From: an uncultured Coriobacteriaceae bacterium
GTDB taxonomy: Bacteria > Actinomycetota > Coriobacteriia > Coriobacteriales > Eggerthellaceae
DNA length: 5,144 nt
Direction of reading: 5' to 3'
NCBI GenBank assembly: GCA_902767025.1
Contig: CACXFZ010000128.1
Span: forward strand, 1-5,144
The position numbers and the translations under genes were made by a program. Positions 1-5,144 of the stretch are shown here, in pieces (within the stretch, counting starts at the first letter, position 1; each line of letters opens with the position of its first letter). The notes beneath the pieces were generated by a model. That model had not been told where the DNA came from and did no database searches. It saw only the letters and a program-made list of their open reading frames with translations.

Positions 1-44
1 CTGCGCTCGAGCCGGCATGCCCGATACGGCACACCGTGGGAGTC

Positions 45-53
45 TGGTAGGAT
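45..53 (+). promoter_or_regulatory. Possible extended -10 promoter element
   Basis: TGG followed by TAGGAT (hexamer at 48-53) fits an extended -10 element (TGn-TAnnnT). It would start transcription near base 60 and give a leader of about 55 bases before the GTG start at 115. I see no convincing -35 hexamer at the expected distance (about 25-30). The call rests on motif resemblance and on its place ahead of the first gene of the apparent + strand operon. Confidence 0.3.
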
Positions 54-69
54 GATGCCAACTGTTCGA

Positions 70-91
70 TTGGGGCAAACCATCGCCCCAA
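70..91. repeat. Short perfect inverted repeat in the leader
   Basis: TTGGGGC (70-76) and GCCCCAA (85-91) are perfect inverted copies separated by 8 bases, so the transcript could form a 7-bp GC-rich hairpin. It lies 6 bases upstream of the likely ribosome binding site (98-103). No run of T follows, so it does not look like an intrinsic terminator. It could be an operator half-site pair, a leader structure that affects translation of the membrane protein gene, or chance. Confidence 0.35.
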
Positions 92-97
92 ACCCAT

Positions 98-103
98 GAA
101 GGA
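98..103 (+). promoter_or_regulatory. Ribosome binding site supporting a GTG start
   Basis: GAAGGA at 98-103 matches the Shine-Dalgarno core and ends 11 bases before the GTG at 115. The spacing is slightly long, but this is the only good SD match near the start of this reading frame. It favours GTG 115 over the in-frame GTG codons near 167-172. Confidence 0.5.
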
Positions 104-114
104 CCGCATAACAC

Positions 115-1014
115 GTGGCAACGCACGCTCGGCCATCCGCACAACCCGCCAAAACGGGAACCGCCCACGTGGTGGCGTCCGTCTTGTTCTCGATCGTGCT
201 GGCAACAACCCTGTTCGCAGCAGGTTTCGCCTGCTGCGCGCTGCCACCCACCACCTATATGCTCTCGAAGGCCACATGCCTGCACGACCTTTCACCCTAT
301 TCCGAAGACCAGCTGAGCACGCTTGCCGTGGCAACGCGCGACCTCACTGTGGACATGCACATCGAAGGAGAGCACAACGCGGCGGTGGCTTTGGCGGCCC
401 GCGTGATGGACACCGCCTACGAGGCCGCCCATCCGTCGTCGGCCAAATCAGTGCGCTGGGAAGGCGTGCTCGACTGGCACGATGCGCCTGGCCAGGGCTA
501 TTCCACCTCAAACGACGATGCGTTGCGCGACATGTACGACCTTGCGTCCTACGACAGCAGCTACGCGCTCGACCAGGACGCCGTGGCCCACCTGCTCGAC
601 TGCAACCGCCTGATCGTCCCCGCGAGCATCGTCGTTGCCTGCGCCGCGCTGGCGGCCCTGTTGCTGGGATTGGCACTGCGCAAGCACCGGGTGCTGTTCG
701 CCCGCGCGCTCATCGCCGCACCCGCCCTGCTTCTCTCTTGCATGGTCGGGCTGGGCGCCTGGGCGCTGGTGGACTTCAACGGTTTCTTCGCCGCGTTCCA
801 CGCCGTGCTGTTCCCCAGCGGAAACTGGGTGTTTCCCGCCGACAGCCTGCTCATCTCGATGCTGCCCCAGGGTTTTTGGATGGGCATGGGCATCATATGG
901 CTGACAGCAACCGTGCTCGCCTGTATCATTTCAATGCTTGCGGGCTGCGTCCTCATCCGCAAAGACAGGTCGCGAAGGGCGCGCATGGCAGGCATGCAGG
1001 TCCGCAAGGCATGA
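115..1014 (+). CDS. DUF1461 / TIGR01906-type integral membrane protein
   Basis: This 299-residue protein has four predicted membrane helices at about residues 17-40, 166-188, 194-219 and 257-281. A loop of about 125 residues lies between helices 1 and 2, and the short C-terminal tail is rich in Arg/Lys. The positive-inside rule puts both ends in the cytoplasm and the large loop outside. Between helices 3 and 4 is the signature I associate with DUF1461/TIGR01906: FH at 228-229, F233, W238, F240, D243 and P251 followed by FW. That family is common in Gram-positive bacteria and has no established function, so none is assigned. It starts with GTG, supported by GAAGGA at 98-103. It lies 24 bases upstream of gltX on the same strand, probably in one transcript. 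At 299 residues it seems somewhat long for the family. The family call is from memory of the motif pattern. Confidence 0.8.
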   Translation: MATHARPSAQPAKTGTAHVVASVLFSIVLATTLFAAGFACCALPPTTYMLSKATCLHDLSPYSEDQLSTLAVATRDLTVDMHIEGEHNAAVALAARVMDTAYEAAHPSSAKSVRWEGVLDWHDAPGQGYSTSNDDALRDMYDLASYDSSYALDQDAVAHLLDCNRLIVPASIVVACAALAALLLGLALRKHRVLFARALIAAPALLLSCMVGLGAWALVDFNGFFAAFHAVLFPSGNWVFPADSLLISMLPQGFWMGMGIIWLTATVLACIISMLAGCVLIRKDRSRRARMAGMQVRKA

Positions 1015-1026
1015 CAGCAGACAGAC

Positions 1027-1031
1027 AAGGA
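1027..1031 (+). promoter_or_regulatory. Ribosome binding site of gltX
   Basis: AAGGA at 1027-1031 ends 7 bases before ATG 1039, which is near-ideal spacing. It fixes the gltX start, which also agrees with the family's N-terminal motif beginning about ten residues in. Confidence 0.75.
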
Positions 1032-1038
1032 TAGTCCG

Positions 1039-2505
1039 ATGAACACAGATTCTCGCGCCGTACGGGTTCGGTTCGCACCCAGCCCCACCGGGATGCTCCA
1101 CGTAGGGGGCGCCCGCACCGCCATATACAACTGGGCGTTCGCCCGCGCGCAGGGAGGAACCTTCATCCTGCGCATCGAAGACACCGACCCCGAGCGTTCG
1201 ACCGAGGAGAACACCCAGATCATCCTGCGCGCCATGCGCTGGCTGGGACTCGACTGGGACGAAGGGCCCGAGACGGGCGGCGAATACGGTCCCTACTTCC
1301 AAACGCAGCGCATGGACACCTACCAGGAAGCGCTCGAGAAGCTCATAGCCGAAGGCAAGGCCTACCCGTGCTTCTGCACCAAGGAGGAGCTCGATGCGAA
1401 GCGCCAGGCCGCCGGCGAGTCCTATGCGGGCTACGACAGGAGCTGCCGTGCCATCGACCCGGAAGAGGCGCAGCGGCGCATCGATGCCGGAGAGGCCCAC
1501 ACCTGGCGCCTGAAGGTGCCCGAAGACCATCCCGACATCGAGTTCGACGATGCGGTCTACGGTCATGTGAGCTTCCCCGCAGCGGTGATGGACGACATGG
1601 TCCTGGCCCGCAGCGACGGCAGCCCCACCTACAACTTCGCCGTGGTGTGCGACGACGCGAACATGGGCATCACCCACGTGATCCGCGGCGACGACCATCT
1701 GTCGAACACGCCCCGCCAGATCCTGGTCTACGAGGCGCTTGGCTACCCGGTGCCCACCTTCGCGCACCTGTCGATGATCCTGGGCGCAGACGGCAAGAAG
1801 CTGTCGAAGCGCCATGGGGCGACCAGCGTGGAAGAGTACGAGCGCCAGGGTTACCTGTCCGATTGCATGGTGAACTTCCTGGCCCTGCTCGGCTGGAGCC
1901 TGGACGGCGAAACCACGATCATCGACCGCGAAACGCTGTGCCGCGAGTTCTCGCTGGATCGCGTGACGAAGAAGGACGCCGTGTTCGACACGCAGAAGCT
2001 CGACTGGATGAACGGGCAGTACATCCAGGCCATGGGCAGCACCTCCTTCGTCGAAGCGGCGCGTCCCTGGCTCGACGAAGTGGGTGCGGGCGATTCCGAC
2101 ATCGACCTGGAGCGCGCATACCCGCTGGTCGCCGAGCGCCTGGAGCGCCTGGACCAGGTGGGCGAAAAGCTCGCATACCTGTTCTGGGGCCCCAACGTGC
2201 AGTTCGACGAGAAGAGCGTCGCCAAGGTCCTGCAAAAGGAGGGTGCACGGGCCGACGAGGCGCTCAAAAGCCTGCGCGAGGTTCTGGCCGACGAGGGCAT
2301 GCCCTGGGAGTGCGACCCCCTGCAGGAGGCCTGCCGCGCGTTGGCCGAGCCGCTTGACATGAAGGTGAAGAACCTCTTCCAGCCCCTGCGCGTGGCCGTG
2401 TGCGGAAACATGGTGTCTCCCCCGCTGTTCGAGAGCATCGAGCTGATGGAGCGCTCCGACGTGCTCGCACGCATCGATGCGGCCCTTGCCATCGCCTGTG
2501 GATAG
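1039..2505 (+). CDS. gltX: Glutamyl-tRNA synthetase (GluRS)
   Basis: This class I aminoacyl-tRNA synthetase charges tRNA with glutamate in an ATP-dependent cytoplasmic reaction. At 488 residues it has normal bacterial length. The FAPSPTG motif is at 12-18, the HIGH-box equivalent HVGG at 21-24, and the KMSKR-box equivalent KLSKR at 254-258 followed by HG. The LRIEDTDPERS segment follows the HIGH box, and the conserved VIRGDDHLSNTPRQ stretch is in the middle of the catalytic domain. The C-terminal third is the helical anticodon-binding region. A CxC pair (C111, C113) plus C136 match three of the four zinc ligands described for E. coli GluRS; the position of the fourth (His) is Ala138 here. Whether the enzyme also charges tRNA-Gln (non-discriminating form) cannot be judged from this window. 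AAGGA at 1027-1031 supports the start. The gene sits between the DUF1461 gene and the Fe-S protein gene, whose start overlaps its 3' end. Confidence 0.97.
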   Translation: MNTDSRAVRVRFAPSPTGMLHVGGARTAIYNWAFARAQGGTFILRIEDTDPERSTEENTQIILRAMRWLGLDWDEGPETGGEYGPYFQTQRMDTYQEALEKLIAEGKAYPCFCTKEELDAKRQAAGESYAGYDRSCRAIDPEEAQRRIDAGEAHTWRLKVPEDHPDIEFDDAVYGHVSFPAAVMDDMVLARSDGSPTYNFAVVCDDANMGITHVIRGDDHLSNTPRQILVYEALGYPVPTFAHLSMILGADGKKLSKRHGATSVEEYERQGYLSDCMVNFLALLGWSLDGETTIIDRETLCREFSLDRVTKKDAVFDTQKLDWMNGQYIQAMGSTSFVEAARPWLDEVGAGDSDIDLERAYPLVAERLERLDQVGEKLAYLFWGPNVQFDEKSVAKVLQKEGARADEALKSLREVLADEGMPWECDPLQEACRALAEPLDMKVKNLFQPLRVAVCGNMVSPPLFESIELMERSDVLARIDAALAIACG

Positions 2506-3577
2506 CGAACGCGAACAAGCCCGAAACGACGTGCCGGCAGGACCGCCGCAGCAGCTCGTGGTCGTGGCCGACTACTGCACCCATGCATACGGCTCTGACT
2601 GCGAGCGGTGCGTCCACGCCTGCCCGCACGGCGCCATCTCGCTTCGCGAGGGAGCGGCGCCCGTGGTGGACCACGGCGCTTGCAACGGCTGTGGGGTGTG
2701 CTTCGGCATCTGCGACGCCTTCGCCCCCACGCGCATCACGATCAACGAGCTGCACGCCCGCATCAGGCGCACGGCCATGCTCGGCGAGCGCGTGTACCTG
2801 TCGTGCAGCGAAAACGTGACGCCCGGCACCGACGTTGCCGCCAACGTGGTGGTGCTTCCGTGCCTGAGCATGGTGCCGCCCGAGCTCTGGACGCTGATGC
2901 TCGCCGAGAACATCCGCATCACCATCTCGTGCGATTTGAAGAACTGCGAGGCGTGCCCGCGCGCAGGCGATGTGGGCGGCGCGCTCTTCCCCCATGCGGT
3001 CCAGCTGGCCGAAGAGCGGACCGACCGCAAGATCCTGTTCTCGCTGCGCGTGCCGCACAAGGACCCCGCCAAGGAAGGTTCGTTGGACGATCCCAAGGGA
3101 CGCCGCAGCCTGTTCACCGACCTGGCAAGCGAGGTGGGCGAGATCGCCACAGGCAAGCGGCGGCTGAAGAACTCGCAGGTGCTGCAGGACATCTACGAGC
3201 GACGCGAACGGCAGCGTGCCAGCGAGCGGCTGAACCTGGCGGAGAACTCCATCGTCGACTCCCTGTCGCACAAGGCGCATGCACGGCGCATCGTGTTCCC
3301 ACGGCAGAAGATGATCCTGGAAGCGGTCGACCGCCTGCCCGAGTCAGCCGAGCGCATCGAAGTTGCCCTGAGCGTCACCGACCAGGACCTGTGCACCCTG
3401 TCCGGGGCGTGCATGGACTCGTGCCCCACCGGAGCACGCGCCATCGACGGCGATCGCGTGGAAGTGGACCCGCGCCTGTGCGTTGGCTGCGGCATCTGCG
3501 TCGACGCCTGCGCCCAGGGCGCCTGCTCGGTCATCGAGACCGACGCCACCTGCTACCTTCCCTACCTGTCCCGCTAG
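2477..3577 (+). CDS. Multi-cluster 4Fe-4S ferredoxin-type protein, family not recognised
   Basis: This 366-residue, probably soluble redox protein has two ferredoxin-like pairs of cluster motifs flanking a separate cysteine-rich centre. The N-terminal pair is C34-x7-C42-x2-C45-x3-C49-P and C69-x2-C72-x2-C75-x3-C79. The centre has C110, C129 and C152-x4-C157-x2-C160-P; its layout loosely recalls the [2Fe-2S] MvhD-type subunits of hydrogenase/heterodisulfide reductase systems, a weak inference. A charged, helix-prone stretch (about 215-265) follows. The C-terminal pair is C306-x2-S309-x2-C312-x3-C316-P and C335-x2-C338-x2-C341-x3-C345, so one expected cysteine is serine. There are no signal peptide, membrane helices or other catalytic domain. 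Electron transfer is the likely role, but partners are unknown. The start is uncertain: ATG 2477 overlaps gltX by 29 bases, GTG 2498 (residue 8) by 8 bases, and GTG 2531 or 2558 are also possible. None has a strong Shine-Dalgarno, so translation may be coupled to gltX. Confidence 0.82.
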   Translation: MRPLPSPVDSEREQARNDVPAGPPQQLVVVADYCTHAYGSDCERCVHACPHGAISLREGAAPVVDHGACNGCGVCFGICDAFAPTRITINELHARIRRTAMLGERVYLSCSENVTPGTDVAANVVVLPCLSMVPPELWTLMLAENIRITISCDLKNCEACPRAGDVGGALFPHAVQLAEERTDRKILFSLRVPHKDPAKEGSLDDPKGRRSLFTDLASEVGEIATGKRRLKNSQVLQDIYERRERQRASERLNLAENSIVDSLSHKAHARRIVFPRQKMILEAVDRLPESAERIEVALSVTDQDLCTLSGACMDSCPTGARAIDGDRVEVDPRLCVGCGICVDACAQGACSVIETDATCYLPYLSR

Positions 3578-3597
3578 GTTTCGAACGGGGCCCCTGC
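3578..3597. other. 20-base convergent junction, no terminator seen
   Basis: The Fe-S protein gene ends at 3577 and mfd, on the opposite strand, ends at 3598. The gap holds a perfect 8-base GGGGCCCC palindrome (3587-3594), with no loop and no adjacent T-run. I see no intrinsic terminator for either direction, so the two transcripts probably overlap or end in a Rho-dependent way. Confidence 0.5.
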
Positions 3598-5144
3598 TCA
3601 AATCTTGGTGAGGAAGTCGTAGGCGGCTTCGAGCATGTTGCCGTCCTCGTCGATTCCGAAGTACGCCACGGGAACCTGCAGCTTCGAGCTGGCCGAGATG
3701 TAGCGTGCCCTGGCCTGACGCAGGCTTGCCCACAGATCGCCTTCCGGCTTGCGCACCGGCTCGATCACGAGCCTTCCCGCAACCAACGACACCATGCGCA
3801 CGCCGCCTGTGTTCGCCTGCGCACGCAACCGCGCTTTCATGAACAAGTTGCGCGCCTCGGGCGGCATGTTGGCATGGGCCTCGCCCACGGCCTGCTCCAG
3901 CCTGTCGACCTCGGCCACTTCGGCGGCATGGGCGATCTGGCGGTACAGCGTCACCCGCTCGTCTGCGTTGGGGATGTAGTCGTCCGGCAGGTACGCATGC
4001 GCAGGGATGTTGACGATGATGTCGGAAAGCGCCCGCGGAAGCACGTCGGAACCATCGCCGGCCCCTTCGCGCGCCTCGTTGACCGCCGTGGCGATCATCT
4101 GCGCGAACAGGTCGAAGCCGACAGCGCTCATGTTGCCGCTCTGCTCGGCGCCCAGCAGGCTGCCGGCACCGCGTATCTCCAGGTCGCGCATGGCCACGCG
4201 CATGCCCGAACCCAGGTCCTGGTGCTCGTTGATGGCCATCAGGCGCGCCACGGCTTCCTCGGTCAGGTTCGCCGTGCCTGGGAACATGAAGTAGGCATAG
4301 GCCTGACGGTCGCTGCGGCCCACGCGGCCTTTGAGCTGGTACATCTGCGCCAGGCCCAGCCGCTGCGCATCCTCGATGATCAGCGTGTTCGTGTGCGGGT
4401 TGTCGATGCCGCTTTCGATGATGGTGGTCGCCACCAGCACGTCGATCGTGCCGGCGCTGAAGTCCTCCATCACGCGCTCGAGCTCGTCCTTGCTCATCTG
4501 GCCATGGGCAACGCCCACGCGCGCCTCGCCTGCGGCCTTCTGCACGCGCTGCACCGCTTCCTCGATGCTGCGCACCCGGTTCGAAACGTAGTACACCTGG
4601 CCCCGGCGGTCGAGTTCGCGCCTGATGGCGCCGCTGACCACGTCGGGGTCCCATTCGCCCACGTGCACCTCGACCGGCCTCCTGTCGTCGGGAGGCGTCA
4701 GTATCAGGCTCATGTCGCGCACGCCGGACAGGCTCATCTGCATCGTGCGCGGGATGGGTGTGGCAGACAGCGTGAGCACGTCCAGGATGCCCGCCGAGAA
4801 GTCCTCCATCACGCGTTCCAGCTCGTCTTTGCCCATCTGCCCGTGCGCAACGCCCACGCGCGCCTCGCCGGCGGCGTCGCGCACGCGCGCGACCGCCTCC
4901 TCGATGGAGCGCACGCGGTTCGAAACGTAGTACACCTGCCCGCCGCGCGCCAGCTCGCGGCGAATGGCGCCGCTGACCACGTCGGGGTCCCATTCGCCCA
5001 CGTGCACCTCCACGGCCCGGCGCTCGTCGGGCGGCGTCAGGATAAGCGACATGTCGCGCACGCCCGAAAGCGACATCTGCATCGTGCGCGGGATGGGCGT
5101 TGCCGAAAGCGTGAGCACGTCGATGTACTCGCGCAGGTTCTTCA
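3598..5144 (-). CDS. mfd: Transcription-repair coupling factor Mfd, C-terminal part, with internal duplication
   Basis: Mfd is an ATP-driven DNA translocase that removes stalled RNA polymerase and recruits UvrA for nucleotide excision repair. Only the C-terminal 514 residues are visible; the reading frame stays open to the window edge and the start lies beyond it. The GTG/ATG codons near 5118 are internal. Counting from the first complete codon (5142), motif III (SATPIPRT) is at 13-20 and again at 126-133. The motif IV region with QVYYVSNRVRSIEEAV also occurs twice. Motif V (VATTIIESGIDNP) at 237-249 and motif VI (QLKGRVGRS) at 269-277 occur once. The TRG-type segment (about 300-336, RLMAINEHQDLGSG then DLEIRGAGSLLG) distinguishes Mfd/RecG translocases. 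The C-terminal TRCF/D7 region (about 370-480) carries the PDDYIPNADERVTLYR stretch. The oddity is an in-frame 113-codon tandem repeat that places a second motif III/IV block before motif V, making the protein 113 residues longer than canonical here. Everything downstream is intact, so this is not an obvious pseudogene. Confidence 0.93.
   Translation of the reverse strand, partial: KNLREYIDVLTLSATPIPRTMQMSLSGVRDMSLILTPPDERRAVEVHVGEWDPDVVSGAIRRELARGGQVYYVSNRVRSIEEAVARVRDAAGEARVGVAHGQMGKDELERVMEDFSAGILDVLTLSATPIPRTMQMSLSGVRDMSLILTPPDDRRPVEVHVGEWDPDVVSGAIRRELDRRGQVYYVSNRVRSIEEAVQRVQKAAGEARVGVAHGQMSKDELERVMEDFSAGTIDVLVATTIIESGIDNPHTNTLIIEDAQRLGLAQMYQLKGRVGRSDRQAYAYFMFPGTANLTEEAVARLMAINEHQDLGSGMRVAMRDLEIRGAGSLLGAEQSGNMSAVGFDLFAQMIATAVNEAREGAGDGSDVLPRALSDIIVNIPAHAYLPDDYIPNADERVTLYRQIAHAAEVAEVDRLEQAVGEAHANMPPEARNLFMKARLRAQANTGGVRMVSLVAGRLVIEPVRKPEGDLWASLRQARARYISASSKLQVPVAYFGIDEDGNMLEAAYDFLTKI
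4441..4779 (-). repeat. Tandem repeat copy 2 inside mfd (339 bases)
   Basis: This is the downstream unit, abutting copy 1 exactly and in frame. It begins DVLTLSATPIPRT and ends SAGTID, then leads directly into motif V (DVLVATTIIESG), as in an ordinary Mfd. Residue differences from copy 1 include E/D, A/P, A/D, G/R, A/Q, R/Q, D/K, G/S, I/T and L/I. All lie outside the motif III core, the EWDPDVVSGAI stretch and the YYVSNRVRSIEEAV stretch. Confidence 0.93.
4780..5118 (-). repeat. Tandem repeat copy 1 inside mfd (339 bases)
   Basis: This is the upstream (N-terminal side) unit in coding direction. It begins with the Val of DVLTLSATPIPRT and ends with SAGILD, 113 codons. It covers helicase motif III and the motif IV region. 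By hand alignment it differs from copy 2 at about 59 of 339 bases but only 10 of 113 residues. The preceding residues KNLREYI look like the native Mfd lead-in to motif III. Confidence 0.93.

Noticed and set aside
96..1034. Long + strand reading frame overlapping the membrane protein gene in another frame
   Set aside because: Its translation is Arg/Pro/His-rich with no domain-like features, whereas the overlapping frame 115-1014 gives clear membrane helices and a family signature. It is a GC-rich shadow frame.
931..2235. 434-codon - strand reading frame opposite gltX
   Set aside because: It lies antisense to a certain gltX gene and its composition reflects the complementary codons. High-GC genes commonly leave such long antisense open frames.
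2471..2480. GCATCGATGC palindrome near the gltX end
   Set aside because: It is a 10-base palindrome within coding sequence, of a size expected by chance, with no nearby signal to give it a role beyond overlapping a possible ATG.
3587..3594. GGGGCCCC palindrome as a bidirectional terminator
   Set aside because: It has no loop and no T-run on either side, so it does not meet the form of an intrinsic terminator.
4625..4930. Pair of similar small + strand frames (4331-4591 and 4625-4930)
   Set aside because: Their similarity to each other is fully explained by the mfd tandem repeat on the opposite strand, and neither has protein-like features.
3344..4993. 549-codon - strand frame overlapping mfd and the Fe-S gene
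   Set aside because: It is a shadow of mfd in another frame. Its internal repetition is simply the mfd duplication read out of frame, and the sequence is Gly/Arg/Ala-rich without motifs.
5116..5118. Start codon of mfd at the right end
   Set aside because: The GTG at 5118 is the Val of DVLTLSATP. The frame is open upstream with native-looking residues KNLREYI, and the N-terminal Mfd domains are missing, so the gene continues beyond the window.

Overview
The window is high-GC DNA with dense coding and very short gaps between genes. It looks like a chromosomal segment of a high-GC Gram-positive bacterium. The style of the Mfd, GluRS and iron-sulfur proteins reminds me of Coriobacteriia/Eggerthellaceae, but that placement is an impression from memory and not a computed assignment.

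Layout: bases 1-114 are a leader with a possible extended -10 promoter and a short perfect inverted repeat. Three genes follow on the + strand: a four-helix membrane protein of the DUF1461/TIGR01906 type (115-1014), glutamyl-tRNA synthetase gltX (1039-2505), and a cysteine-rich protein with several predicted Fe-S clusters (about 2477-3577). Gaps of 24 bases and then an overlap suggest one transcript. Only 20 bases separate the third gene from the end of the convergent mfd gene (transcription-repair coupling factor), which lies on the - strand and runs off the right edge, so only its C-terminal 514 residues are visible.

The main surprise is inside mfd. A 339-base (113-codon) segment, running from helicase motif III through the motif IV region to just before motif V, is present twice in tandem and in frame. 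The copies are about 91% identical in protein but only about 83% identical in DNA (hand count), and most differences are silent. The boundaries fall on an 8-base sequence shared by the 'DVL' codons of motifs III and V. Either this is an old, selected duplication or allele fusion giving an Mfd with a doubled motif III/IV segment, or it is a chimeric join between related strains. The second interesting object is the Fe-S protein, in which one of four ferredoxin-type motifs has serine in place of the second cysteine and a central cysteine-rich module separates the two ferredoxin pairs.

The genes do not form one pathway. They cover translation (gltX), transcription-coupled DNA repair (mfd), an undefined redox protein and an undefined membrane protein.
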